Assembly (NCBI GenBank): GCA_014529385.2
Contig: CM043963.1
Location: forward strand, 101,673,912-101,737,911
DNA: 64,000 bases
Direction: 5' to 3'
DNA from: Adiantum capillus-veneris
Taxonomy: Eukaryota; Streptophyta; Polypodiopsida; Polypodiales; Pteridaceae
Shown here: positions 1 through 12,571 of the stretch, in pieces
Position numbering within the stretch: the first letter of the stretch is position 1
Layout: each line of letters starts with the position of its first letter
The notes under the pieces: model-generated
The model's database searches: none
Told to the model about the DNA's origin: nothing
The model's input: only the letters and a program-made list of their open reading frames with translations
Program-made: the position numbers and the translations under genes

Positions 1-600
1 TCCCCCATGGCATGTTCTTCTAAGAAAGACCGTAGGCCACAAGCTACTACTTAGTGTAGTGGTCAAACAATCCCTCTCTCACACGGTGGTACTCATCTCG
101 CAAAGAGAGTGCGCCCTAGAGGCCCTGCACCATCGTAGGTGTAAGAGGGCCATGGCTGCTAATTAATAAACATAAATCTACACTCATTCTCCCCAAAAAT
201 CAACAACAAATACGCTTAAATCCAAGGCTTGACTTATCACCTCAAGACTTGGGTCCAGAAGAGGCAACGTCCACCCTGGAGAGGGGCCATCTGGGACGTG
301 AACCAACCAAAGGAAGAATGACTATGGGTTGCTCCCCAGTAGGTGTTCTCTCGTTTGGCATATACAATAAAGTTAGGTAAGTATTAGTACATTTTACACA
401 GAAATATACTGTTAGACCTAGGTAGGTGCTAGTAGTACCAATAGTCTAATGGCATCTCTTTAGGTATCATGACAATCTCAAATGTGGTAAAACCAAGGGT
501 ACGTTGCAATAATCCATACATGAGTGGACCATAGACCGTAACACCATGATTTAAAAGGGACTATACCGAAGAGAAAGTGTTAAACCATCCAGTGATGTGC
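1..600. other. unassigned intergenic DNA
   Basis: No open reading frame with recognisable similarity, no RNA gene and no terminal-repeat structure is visible here. Composition is mixed and not obviously low-complexity. It may be flank or decayed repeat. Confidence 0.4.
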
Positions 601-604
601 TCCC

Positions 605-2180
<1,576 letters not shown>

Positions 2181-2215
2181 CCTCTATGCATTGATGTAAA
2201 GATAGAATGATGCAA

Positions 2216-3060
2216 AATCTCCAAGGAATTTGGATGCTAATCCAACCATATCATCTACAACAACGGAAGCAATCATCATGGCTTACTTGGTCTCATTACA
2301 AGAAACCGTCAAAAGCAAGACGAAGAGCTACGCCCACTTGCAATGGAGAATGGCACTTTAAGAGTTCTTGTTGTGGAGAATGAGCACCTCAAGAAGGTTC
2401 TTGAAATGCAAACAATACGCTTGATGCATCTTGAGTATGAAGTTAAAGAATGTAAGTTCTCTCTTTTTGACATGAATGTATTGAAAGAGCGCTTGAGCAA
2501 AGTTGAGAGTGATCATGTATTGAAAGAGGAAACAATAGATACAATACGACATGATGTATGTGAGATGAGAAATGCATCCAAATCATGGGCTAATATATGT
2601 AAGGATAATGTGGTTTCTACATCTCCGATCACGCAAGCCGTTGTCCAAGCAAAGAATGTAGACACTCAATTGCAAGAATAGAAAAAACACTCAAAGAACA
2701 TCGTCATTCATGGAATCAAGGACGAAATCATGGAAATACCCCAATTTCTTGTGGTAGCTATTGAAAATTTTTTTGCTACAGACTTTGGCTGTGTGGAATC
2801 ATGGCTTATGTGCACATTGAGTTGGAAAACAAGGAGTCCCTCGCTCGGAAAGAAAGACCTATTGTATATACCATGGTTGATGAGGTAAAGAGAAAGATCA
2901 TCCTTGACAATAGTTGGATCTACCTCCAAGGAACAAGTTGTAATCTATATGAGGATCACACTTTCATGCAACAAAAGGTATGTTGAAAAGCATATGAGGA
3001 AAGAAGCAAGAAGGTTTAAGGTTTCATCTCAAAAAGAAAAGTCACTTGAGGAGGATGCAA
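2216..3060 (+). pseudogene. LINE ORF1-like remnant (coiled coil plus RNA-binding-like domain)
   Basis: The frame at 2343-2681 encodes a Leu/Glu-rich coiled coil of about 110 residues. After a stop the similarity seems to continue in shifted frames with a segment reading KNIVIHGI and, further on, FFATDFGCVESW. That layout, an N-terminal coiled coil then a short nucleic-acid-binding module, is typical of ORF1 proteins of plant and animal LINEs. An endonuclease remnant follows directly on the same strand, which supports a LINE origin. Several stops and frame changes make it non-functional. The family assignment is an inference from architecture and context. Confidence 0.5.
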
Positions 3061-3109
3061 GTCCACACAAAAAATAGGGACACATGATCTATGAGACCAA
3101 CTCACTCTT

Positions 3110-3884
3110 GTGAATAAGCTTTTGGAATTGTAACGGGTATCCATGGAACGTAGGAATTGGCATTGATGAGCTTACCAATGACTCCAATGTGATACTTCTT
3201 TGTCGAAACATGGGAGCATGATGCGCAAAAAATTCTTGGATTTGACAAATACGATGTGCATTCTTTGATGTGGGCAAAAAATGCAAAGCAACGTAGAGAC
3301 CAAGGAGGCGTAGCATGTACGATCAAAAAGGGTTTGAAAGATGTTTCCATTGTCAATGATACGTATAAACGCTACTTATGGCTGAAAATCAGCCCACCAA
3401 ATGGTCAAGTCATGTTTGTGGCCCTGGTTGCTACATTCCTCATTATGACTCCAACTTTTATGCTCGCTTGGATATGGATAGAGATAGCGGGCTGATCGTG
3501 AATGGATCCAAAACCAAGGTTATTCTTGTAAAGAACCTCAATGAAAAAAATCCATGCATTGTATACAACAATGAGCAACTTGAAGTGGTAGATAGCTTCA
3601 AGTACCTTGGTCTTGAGGTTCCATCCAATCATAAATGGAAGGATTGTGCAATGTGTTTCTTGGAAGCCGGAAAGAGGGTTATTAAGCATTTGACAACATG
3701 TGCAATGCTGGAGAGATCATTTGTTGGGCTCTCAAAAAGTACCTCTTTGACACATTGGTGACACAGATGCTTCTTTATGGAGTGGAGGTGTGGGGTGGTA
3801 GCATCGGGAAGTCTACTTGGAAAGAGTTTGAGAATGTCCAAAAGTGTTTCCTCACCAACTTTCTCCAAGTCAAGATACAAACAC
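3110..3884 (+). pseudogene. LINE endonuclease / reverse transcriptase remnant
   Basis: The remnant begins with an AP-endonuclease-like start (WNCNGYPWNVGIGIDEL, then QRRDQGGVACTIKKGL near 3290). It then jumps, by internal deletion, to the C-terminal part of a LINE reverse transcriptase: VNGSKTKVILVKNL, then VVDSFKYLGLEVPSNHKW, then (frame-shifted) KKYLFDTLVTQMLLYGVEVWGG and TWKEFENVQKCFLTNFLQVK. The catalytic core of the reverse transcriptase is missing. The coding sequence stops abruptly at 3884, where a CACTA terminal repeat starts, so the LINE was the insertion target and is older. At least three frames are needed to read it. Confidence 0.75.
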
Positions 3885-4015
3885 CACTACAAGAAGTACT
3901 TAATAGTAGCGACGCTCAGAGTGCGACGCTCAAATGTGAAAAACCACGGTGTTGCTATAGGCGTCACTAAATTACTTGTAATTTTAGCGACGCCTATAGC
4001 AATGCCGTCAGGGCT
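3885..4015 (+). repeat. CACTA-1 terminal repeat and subterminal hairpin
   Basis: After the CACTACAAG terminus come GCGACGC and GCGACGCTC words. A near-perfect hairpin follows, with arms at about 3952-3975 and 3978-4002 that pair TTGCTATAGGCGTC with its complement. In En/Spm elements such subterminal repeats bind TNPA; a similar role here is an inference. The same AGCGACG word forms a denser array next to the CACTA terminus at 61612, which links the two elements to one family. Confidence 0.7.
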
Positions 4016-4062
4016 AAAAAAATAATCGAGAGCATCCAAAAACTCAGATCTCAGATTTGAGT

Positions 4063-4164
4063 TTTCAATTCACACACACACGCGCGCGCGCGCGCGAGGA
4101 GAGGAAGGAGAGCCAAATATGCTCCTTCCCTCTCCTCACTCTCATGTTCCCTTCCCCTGTTTCT

Positions 4165-4212
<48 letters not shown>

Positions 4213-4246
4213 ACACATACACACACACACATTGTGTTTTTTTTTT

Positions 4247-4287
<41 letters not shown>

Positions 4288-4520
4288 ACACAAGCATAAA
4301 CAAAAAACGCACACACACATGCATAAACAAAGAATGCACACACATTGAGAGAGAAAAAGAGAGAGAGAGCATGCATAAACCAAAAACGCACACACACATG
4401 CATAAACAAAGAATGCACACACATTGAGAGAGAAAAAGAGAGAGAGAGAGAGCATGCATAAACCAAAAACGCACACACACATGCATAAACAAAGAATGCA
4501 CACACACATTGAAAGAGGAA

Positions 4521-4585
<65 letters not shown>

Positions 4586-4640
4586 AGATATAAAACAAAG
4601 AGAGAGAGAGAGAGAGAAGAAGAAGAAGAAGAAGAGAGTC
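4063..4640. repeat. CA/CG/CT/GA microsatellites with an ~80-bp minisatellite
   Basis: (CA)n and (CG)n at about 4072-4096, (CT)n at about 4170-4205, and (TG)n and (GA)n at about 4247-4287. Then come three tandem units of about 80 bp (roughly 4288-4370, 4371-4452 and 4453-4525), each containing GCATAAAC, ACGCACACACACATGC and a GA run, then a (GA)n tract to about 4578 and (GAA)n at 4616-4634. The long open frames here are dinucleotide translations. The block lies inside CACTA-1. Confidence 0.9.
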
Positions 4641-4770
4641 TTAACATCGTAGGAAACTATCCCAAGAGACCTTAAAGATCTAGTCGACATGAGTTGAACT
4701 CAAGACCTATTATTCATGAGGGAAATGGCATAACCAATCTATCACACTTCGATGATAGAAAAGTTATACC
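4616..4770 (-). repeat. tRNA-derived SINE-like unit, copy 1
   Basis: Read on the minus strand, an A-box-like segment (GATAGATTGGTTATGCC) is followed about 35 nt later by a B-box-like GAGTTCAACTC. A short unique body follows, with a (CTT)n tail at the plus-strand left end. This order, internal Pol III promoter boxes then a short body then a simple tail, is that of plant SINEs. The boxes are imperfect, so the call is tentative. A second copy lies about 200 bp away in the same orientation. Confidence 0.4.
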
Positions 4771-4824
4771 ATTTTTCTCTTTTTTTTAATTGGCGTGCAC
4801 ACACACCCATACACACACACACCT

Positions 4825-4985
4825 GAGAAGAAGAGAGTTTAATTTAACGTCGTAGGAAACTAATTAAAAAGACCTAAAGATCTAGCCGAGGAGGAGTTGA
4901 AATCAAGATCTGTTATTCAAGAGGGAAATGGCATAACCAATCTACCACACTTGGGTGATAGAAAGGTTATACCATTTTTCTCTTT
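4825..4985 (-). repeat. tRNA-derived SINE-like unit, copy 2 (plus partial third copy to 5068)
   Basis: This is a diverged repeat of the unit at 4616-4770, with the shared words GTCGTAGGAAACTA, AAGATCTAG, GAGGGAAATGGCATAACCAA and TTATACCATTTTTCTC. The B-box-like segment is more decayed here. A third, truncated copy (5018-5068) begins after another CA tract. The units are separated by (CA)n tracts, so the whole 4616-5068 stretch behaves as a roughly 200-bp tandem repeat and may have expanded by recombination, not independent insertion. Confidence 0.45.
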
Positions 4986-5065
4986 TTATTGGCACACACA
5001 CACACACACATACAAGAAGAAGAGAGTTTTAACATCGTAGGAAACTATCCCAAAAGACGTTAAAG

Positions 5066-5545
5066 ATTAGGTTAGATGTAGACTTACATTAAATTAGATT
5101 TAGGTTTATTTTTAGTTAGATTTATGTTTGATTAGATTTAGGTTTATTTATGTTAGATTTAGATTTACGCTATATTAGATTAGATTTAGATTTATTCAAA
5201 TTTATTTACGTTAGATTTAGATTCGGTTTATTTTATTTACGAGAGAGGTAAGGGGAGAAAACAAAGAGATAAATTAAAGACATTATGTTAAAATTTAAAT
5301 TAGATTAGGCTAGATTACATTTAGATTTATTTTTATGTTGAGTTTAAGATTAGGTTAGATTTAGATTTACGTTAGATTAGATTTAGGTTTATTTATGTTA
5401 GATTAGATTAGATTTAGGTTTCTTTTGAGTTAGATTTACGTTAGATTAGATTAGATTTAGGTTTATTTTGAGTTTAAGACCAAATTAGATCTAGATTTAT
5501 GTTCGATGGACTAGATTTTTTTAGATTTAGGTTAGATATTAGTGC
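5066..5545. repeat. AT-rich minisatellite built on TTAGATTTAGGTTTA
   Basis: About 480 bp made of variants of TAGATTAGATTTAGGTTTATTT, interrupted at about 5245-5290 by a less repetitive segment. The TTTAGG words recall the plant telomere repeat, but the array is too irregular to be an interstitial telomere. No coding potential. Confidence 0.8.
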
Positions 5546-6188
5546 ATGTCAATGAAGGTGCGCTCATGATGTTAAGCATTGTATGAAAAACACTTGCTCA
5601 TATGAAAAACACAGAAAAAGACTCCATTTTCCTACATGAGAAAATTTCCTGCACTCGTAGCCTCGACAGTCCATGCGGACTGGCAATTCCACCTGCATGT
5701 TCGACTGCTGCTACCATACAATAAGCCATCATGATCAGCCAATGGAAGAGAAAATTCAGCCTACACAAAAATTAGTGATGCAAGATGACGATTCCAAGGG
5801 TCAGACACACACACACACACACACACTACACACCCCGTCAAATCTAGAGTAAGAATTAAGTACTTTGAGTAGGCATCAACTACATTGTAAAGCAGGCATC
5901 AGCTACATTGCAAGAATGGCATACCTGCATGCTACAGACAAAGATCTATTGTGAAAAGATGTTAAGATGTTGTGAAATGCTACAGCTAGAGAAGAGGCAA
6001 AGGGGTTTTGTCCACTACATGCAGTATCATGTAGACGTGGGTGTGTAGATTTCTTGTACCCACAAATACAGGCATTGACCAATAAAGACGAGATTATAAC
6101 CTGGTGCTTCTGATCTCCGTGCACCTCTAGACCAAGGTGTGCGGGGATTGGACATGACTAGAGAATGTGAGGTAGTTTACAGTGTGAA

Positions 6189-6253
<65 letters not shown>

Positions 6254-6380
6254 AAATTTATTGTCAAGGTTATAATATTTTTACCCTCATTATGAGTAGT
6301 GACGAGGATGTGGGGCCATCCAACTGAAACACCTATCTCTCAACGAGGATCTTATGTCCTTGTAATCATTGCAAGCATGC
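5546..6380. repeat. non-coding CACTA-1 interior with (CA)n and (GA)n
   Basis: No gene seen. It contains (CA)n at about 5803-5825, a local repeat of GGCATCA(A/G)CTACATTG(C/T)AA (about 5872 and 5894), and a (GA)n tract at about 6191-6248. It may include the promoter and 5' untranslated region of the transposase that follows, but no core promoter element is convincing. Confidence 0.5.
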
Positions 6381-6381
6381 T

Positions 6382-9300
6382 ATGCGATGCACAAGACGCG
6401 TTTCTTTGCAGCACGTTCGCGAATTTGGCGAGTTCGATCCATCTATTATAGATCGATTTGTTGCTATTTATAACTCGTCCAACTCTGATGCTGGCCAAGA
6501 GGCAGCAATCTTGCAACCCAATAGACGTGTTCGCAGGCGCTTTGGTCAAGCAGCATATGCGAGGCCACAAGATGTAGCCTCTGACAGCTCGGGGGATGAT
6601 CATGCAGACCACATTCCCAATGAGGCAATGTTTGAGCCCGAGATTGATGAAATGATCCAGACGATCATGGATTCAGAAAGGCTTATCTATGATGATATGA
6701 AAAGCGAAGCCGATACGCCATTGTATAATGGAGCACGTGTGTTTAGATTGAAAGCGCTCCTGGTTCTTCTCAACAAGCAGACAAAGTTTGGATGGAGTGA
6801 CACTAGCGTCCAACGCTTTTCAGGTGATCTATTACAATTAGTTTACTCTAATAAAACTCTGAATGTATAATGTTCTGATAGATTTTTAGACAATTGTACC
6901 GTATTTTTATGTTGTGTAGATTGCTCAAAGAGCACATACTACCAGCTAATAATGTGATGCCAGATTCCCGAGAGGAAGCAAGAAAGATTTTGCGAAACTT
7001 GGGGATGGATTACAATTCGATCCACGCTTGTCCTAATGACTGCATTCTTTTCAGAGGGGAATACATAGACATGGAGAAGTGCTCGAAATGTGATTCCGAG
7101 AGATATCGAGTAGATCTCCACGGAACAAGAATTCCGCAAAAGGTTTTGCGACATTTTCCTCTGCTTCCTTGCATCAAGCATTTCTTCGAATGTAAGTCCA
7201 TGGCCTCCCTAGCATCATGGCATGAGGAGAATAAATCTTTGGATGGTGTGCTACGGATTCCTTCAGATTGTGCAGCCTGGAAACATATAGATGAAACATG
7301 GTCGGATTTTGCCAGGGAAGCTCAAAATTTGCGCTTAGGCCTGGCTATGGATGGCGTAAATCCATTTGGTCAAAGATCAACATCTTATAGCGTATGGCCC
7401 GTTGTCATCGTCAACTACAACATTCCCCCGTGGTTGACTACGAGGAAGGGGCACCTATGGCTAAGCTTGATTGTTCCGGGGCGATATAAAGTGAAGAATA
7501 TGGATGTGTATCTTTGTCCACTATTGGAAGAGCTACAACATTTGTGGATTGGCATAGAAGTGGTGGATATGAGCCGACACACAGGTCAACGGAATGCTTT
7601 GATTAGAGGCATTCTAATGTGGACCATGCATGAATATCCCGGACTAACAGAATGCTCACGCGATCTATTTACACTCCTCACTCAGACACTGTAAATCTTG
7701 GTTATTGACTAGCTGATCTATTATCATGTGTATACATGCAAGGCTTCAAAGAAGCGGATACAGAGCATGTGTCACATGTGGACCTAGACTGAATGCACAT
7801 AGGGCGCCCTCATTGAAGAAGCAAATCTACGAAGGTCATCAAGCGTATCTTCTAGAGAATCATGTGTTACGCGATGGCTTTTTGGGAAGAGAGACACCGA
7901 GGATGTCTGCACAAGCATGGTTAGAGCAGAAGGAGATGTGTGATGACGGATTGCCCCCAGGGATGAAGAGACTATCTCTATGGTACGAGTTACCATACTG
8001 GCCCCGACTCATGATCAATCACTTGCTCAATCCAATGCACATATTCAAAAATGTGGGTAATCTACTATGGGACCATCTGACCGGCAAGAAAGATACTTTG
8101 AGAGCCAGAGTTGACCTTAGAAATGTGGATCGTATGGAGCAATATTGGCCGCAAATAGCGTCCGATGGATTGATAAAACTCCCTAAAGCACCATGGATTT
8201 TCACAGGAGCCCAAGAATGCAAAGTAAAAGAAACCATTTGATCTTTGTGGACCCCCACTGGCGTAATGCACTCGCTCCGAATGTGTTTTACTAAAGAAGG
8301 AAGTTTGAAGTCACATGACCATCATAAAATGTGTTAGGTATGTTCATAGTGGAATATATCATAGTGGGAATTGTGTAACAAATGCGTGTGTGGACTTTAA
8401 TATCATTGATGCACGTGTTTAAGAGTTTATTTTACCGGTTGCCATTGAGGGATGTTTGTCTCTTGACGTCCGTAACACAATCTACAAACTTGCGAAGTTG
8501 GTGCAATGGATCTCACAAAAGGAGATCAACATAGACTCCATACCGTTCACCAAACTAAACGCTGTGGAGATTGTGTGCATGTTTGAGAAACATTTTCCTA
8601 CTACCATGCTAACCATTCAGGTGCATCTTCTTGTTCACATCGTTGATGAGGTGGAAATAGCTGGCACAATACATTCCAGATGGATGTTCTTTTTAGAAAG
8701 TTTCATGGAAACGCTCAAGGAATATGTGCGTCAGACGGCACGTCTGGAGGGTAGCATGGCAGAAGGTTGGCTGGTATCAGAGTCCCTAGTGTACATTGGA
8801 GAGTGGCTAGACGGATTTGATAAATCTCGGGACACACTATGGCGAACCATAGATGATGAGCGCATATCTGGGATTGTCATGTGCAATCTCGGTGTTGAGA
8901 AGAAGATGACGGAAGATCTAGAGGCTAAAATCAACCAATTTTTCATGCTTCACAATCCAGTGATGCAAAAGTGGATTTCACAATATGAGGATGCAAAGCA
9001 AGAGCGACAAAGGGCACGGAACGAGTGGAGACGAGGAAGACGACCACCGATGCACTATTCGACGGGTCTGGAGAGCCTACCAACATTCATGAGCTTAAGA
9101 TGGTTGCACAACCGATTGAAAAGCGCACAACAGTGCGGTGAAGAAGTGACAGAGGAAGACTGGGAGTACTCTTGGGGTTGCGCAACCAAGGTAAGTTTGC
9201 AATGTACGACTAGTGAAATTCTAGATGTTTGAACGGCCACTCATAATCTTTGTTGGTTGTAGTATAAGTCATACACAGCAGCATGGTGTAAAGGTCGACA

Positions 9301-9428
9301 TTTTAGGGTGGAACGGATCAACAAAAAGCGTTTTACTCAAGATTGTGGAATCATGGAAAAATTTGAACAGTCTAGTCGACGACGGTCCTCTGATGCAGAT
9401 CCTGTGGTGGCGGAACTCACTTACTTCG
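6382..9428 (+). pseudogene. CACTA (En/Spm TNP2-type) transposase, intron-containing, 3'-truncated
   Basis: The encoded protein would cut and rejoin CACTA ends. Blocks in order: N-terminal segment (6382-6840); Transposase_21-like core (about 6920-7690) with HACPNDCILF, the CSKCDSERY zinc-like motif, LGLAMDGVNPFGQ, PPWLTTRKGHLWLSLIVPG and ILMWTMHEYPG; GYRACVTCGPR and LPYWPRLMINHLLNPMHIFKN (7743-8241); a DUF4218-like block (about 8428-9190) with MVHL-type HLLVHIVDEVEIAG, SRWMFFLESFMETLKEYV and EGSMAEGW; and the start of the next domain (9263-9428). Frames join through intron-like gaps: 7691-7742 (GTAAAT to CAAG, phases agree) and 9191-9262 (GTAAGT to GTAG, phase 0). The gap at 6841-6920 has GT and AG but the phase is off by one. 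Coding sequence is cut at 9428 by the Penelope-like insert. Confidence 0.88.
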
Positions 9429-10740
9429 GCCCCTAATAATTTATCTCCCAAGCTTAAAAATAAGGGAGGGGATATCATATTTGTGGGATGGGGCGGGCAA
9501 GGGGGGGAAGTGAGAAAAGGGAAAAATGAGAGAAAGAATTTGTGTTTCAAAATCATGGCTTCCCAAAAGAGTTTGCCCTCAACCTTGTGAGTCAATAGCT
9601 ACAAAGATAATACAAGAACTAACACTGCTTTGTATCAATAGCTTGTTTTGTGAGTATAGTTCATTTGTTGAGAGATGAAAGCTACAAAGAGTTTGTATAG
9701 ATGCAAATTTACATGGAGAACCTAACACACCTTTATAACCATGTTTTTTGAGTAACTTAGATAGATCAAAATTGGACAAGTAGCTAGAGTGTAGGTTGAA
9801 TGGGCACATAGTTTGAAAGTCAAACTAAGACACTTGAAGGTACATCTAGTTATCAACAGAAGTGGTTTCTTAGTACGTTGCCAATCACTATGCTACACGC
9901 TCTTTGAATATTTTTACTCAGCTAAGTCCATGTCACATGAGGGCAGTAGACGCAACCTCCATGGCTAGCAATGATCGGGTGCTTTTTGCATGAGAAAACA
10001 CCATGTCCATCAGAGCAATCACATGAAGCGATCTCCTTTTCAACAAAACCTGACAAGTTTTGTGCGCATCTCCACTCTGATTTGTTGTTGTATAGGATGG
10101 GAGGGGATGGGCTGCATAGAACCCTCAGACACAAATCTTTGTAGCACGCCCATCACATGGCTTCCAGCTCACTAGAAGGGAAGCTTGTCCATCGCTCCAT
10201 GTGACAGACATTCGAGAAGGCGGAATGCAGGATTGGTCCATCTCACTACAGTACATGGCCATCCGGATACGTCTACAGAGGCCTTAGATCATGTGAGACC
10301 TAAATTTTGTATGTACGATAGGGTATGATAATTTTTTGCATTGATTGTCGTATAAGTGTAGAAAGGGGGTCATATTCCCTAATATGAGTCATATATAGGG
10401 GTTTTATCAAAGTTGTCCGCTCGCAGGTGGCATCCCATTTTGTATATAGAGTGAATCCCCCGGAATGCTTATAGGCTTCCTCTACATACCATGTCTTAGA
10501 TAGGATTACGGGTCCTAAATTTTTATCGGCTGGCTTGATGACAATGGAAGGATCATTTTTTAAAGAAAGAAGGGCTTTCTTTGAAAAGGAAGGGGGTGAG
10601 AAGTGACTAGAAGAGAAATAATTTTTCCAAAGGGTGTTTAGGTGCGAAGAGAGAGAGAGAAGAAAATATTTTTGAGGTTTAGAGAAGGAGTAGGAGGGTA
10701 CCAAGAGGTATTGGGAGGGAGGAAGAATTTGAGGGTGTAA
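9429..10740 (-). mobile_element. Penelope-like retroelement, 5'-truncated copy 1
   Basis: Read on the minus strand from about 10740, the first 440 bp encode SIVIKPADKNLGPVILSKTW and WYVEEAYKH. The KPADKNLG-type motif marks the N-terminal conserved region of Penelope-like reverse transcriptases. Downstream the reverse transcriptase core is absent; about 870 bp of unrecognised sequence leads to a 3' end reading AAATTATTAGGGGC on the minus strand. The segment 9429-10461 reappears in opposite orientation at 24337-25383 with the same 3' end and a different 5' breakpoint, so both are independent 5'-truncated insertions. A small minus-strand frame at 9922-10134 (SGFVEKEIASCDCSDGHG) is shared between copies but unidentified. 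Confidence 0.65.
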
Positions 10741-11959
10741 TGACACATTCGCTAAACGAATCAAAGAGGAGATTGACAAGATGATGGATGCTGAATTCAT
10801 CTATGAAATCGAGCATACAGATTGGGTGTCACCCATTGTGGTTGTCCCCAAAAAGAACGGAAAGCTGCGTGTGTGTGTGAACCTCAAAAAAGTGAGCGCA
10901 ACCACAATAAGGGATAATTATCCCTTGCCGATCACAGAACATGTGCTTGAGAGGGTGGCTGGGAAACGGGATTATTCCTTTTTAGATGGGTTTTCAAGGT
11001 ATAACCAACTGGCAATTGCAATAGAGGATCAACACAAAACAACATTTTCCACAGAGTGGGGAATATATGCGTATAGAGTTATGCCTTTTGGCCTAACCAA
11101 TACACCAGCTACTTTACAAAGGTTAATGACTCATGCGTTCAAAGAATACCTGAGAATATTCTTAGAAATATATATGGATGATCTCTGTGTCCACTCTCTT
11201 CTACGAGAAGAACCTATTGACCATTTACAAAAGGTATTTGAGAAGTGCAAAACATATCGAATCTGTCTCAACCCGAAAAAGTGTATTTTTATGGTTAGGC
11301 AAGGCCGCATCTTAGGACATATTGTCTCAAGAAATGGCATAACTACTGACCTAGACAAAATAAGAGTCATAGTAGACTTTCCCAGGCCTACTAATGCCAA
11401 ACAAGTACAATCCTTCATGGGACACTGTGGATATTATCAAAGATTCATATATATGTATGCAGTCATTGCACAACCTCTGTATCGTTTATTAGTCAGTTTT
11501 GACTGGACTGAGGAGTGTGAAACTTCATCCCAAAAGCTTAAGGAAAACCTTGTATCAACACCTATACTTAAAGCACCAGATTGGAAAAAGATATTCCATG
11601 TTCACATTGATGCATCTGCATATGAAATTGGGAGTATTTTGGCTCAACCTGGAGACGGAACAATGGATTTCCCAGTTTGTTAAGCGAGCCGACAGCTAAA
11701 TAGTGCAGAAAATAACTACACCACCACTGAAAGAGAGGGATTAGGAATGATCTATGCTGTAAAGAAATTTCGGCATTACTTGCTCGCAAACAAATTTGTG
11801 TTCTTCACAGATCATCAAGCTCTTTTGTATCTAGTAAATAAACCATGCAATACTCGAAGGATTGTATGCTGGTTTATTATATTGCTCGAGTTTGACTTCA
11901 GAGTGGTTATAAAAAAGGGTAAAACTCATCTACTGGCGGATCATCTTTCAAGGCTGTAA
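10741..11959 (+). pseudogene. Ty3/gypsy reverse transcriptase and RNase H
   Basis: It starts inside the reverse transcriptase (NDTFAKRIKEEIDKM), joined abruptly to the Penelope-like insert. Visible motifs: WVSPIVVVPKKNGKLRVCVN, DYSFLDGFSRYNQLAIA, TTFSTEWGIYAYRVMPFGL, the catalytic box YMDD near residue 130, and LGHIVSRNGI. The connection domain (VQSFMGHCGYYQRF) leads to RNase H with FHVHIDASAYEIG, then ASRQLNSAENNYTTTEREGL, FFTDHQALLYL and THLLADHLSRL. The frame is continuous; the only breaks are TAA at 11681 (where the family reads an aromatic residue before ASRQL) and TAA at 11957. No gag lies upstream. Confidence 0.92.
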
Positions 11960-12571
11960 AACGGGGAAGCTCATGAAGGAGTAGACGATGACATACCTGA
12001 TGCTTATCTTTTCAATATTGAAATGATACCCAAATGGTCTCAGGAAATTGTTAGCATTCTTTCCTTTGGAGGTAGATTTGATAACAAGGAAGATAGATCC
12101 AAACAGCAAACATTTCAACAAACAAAAAACTTTCAGTTGATTGCAGGACAACTGTACCATCTAGGCTCGGACGAAATTCTACGATTATGTATAAATCCAG
12201 AGGAATTCGAGTGTTATCTTGAAGAAGCACACATCCAGAATTATGCATTTCATTGTTCAACAATGAAAACACACCAAAGACTGAAACAATCAGGAGTTTA
12301 TTAGCCAACTATGTATGCTGACACACATGCTTATGTTAAGAATTGTATTATAAGTAGTGTCAAACGACCGGTGGATCATGCGACATTGTTTCAGGTAAAC
12401 ATTGCACCTGCATGGAGTCAATATATCATTGATTTCTTAACACCACTAACACAGGATATGCTTCAACAAATCCATCAAGGAAAACAACGGATGAAGGAGA
12501 AACAGAGGGTACGAGAAGAAGCCCAAGAAAAAGCAAAAGAATGCATTGCAAAAAGAAGGCTTCTACGATAA
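11960..12571 (+). pseudogene. Ty3/gypsy integrase zinc finger and truncated integrase
   Basis: It continues in the same frame as the RNase H. An H2C2-like zinc-finger region is visible as LEEAHIQNYAFHCSTMKTH and YADTHAYVKNCI, with some ligands degenerate, followed by NIAPAWSQYIIDFLT. The DDE catalytic core is missing: the sequence passes into a Lys/Gln/Glu-rich stretch (QGKQRMKEKQRVREEAQEKA) and reaches TAA at 12569. A TAG at 12302 replaces the Trp of the conserved VYWPTM. The integrase has therefore lost its active centre by internal deletion. Confidence 0.75.

Larger units (their letters stand above)
3885..9428 (+). mobile_element. CACTA-1 transposon (left end to truncated transposase)
   Basis: The left terminus CACTACAAGAAGTAC starts at 3885, directly after LINE coding sequence; the preceding CAC (3882-3884) is the candidate 3-bp target duplication. 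GCGACG-rich subterminal sequence follows, then about 2.3 kb of SINE-like and minisatellite filler, then a plus-strand transposase (6382-9428). The coding region is cut at 9428 by a Penelope-like insert. No right terminus ending in TTGTAGTG was found, so the element is incomplete or was scattered by later insertions. Confidence 0.75.

Noticed and set aside
5066-5545. Interstitial telomere array
   Set aside because: TTTAGG words are frequent but no run of TTTAGGG units exists. It is an irregular AT-rich minisatellite.
10300-10800. Minus-strand ORF taken at full length
   Set aside because: Its first roughly 60 bp (10741-10800) are antisense to the gypsy reverse transcriptase. The real Penelope-like part begins about 10740.
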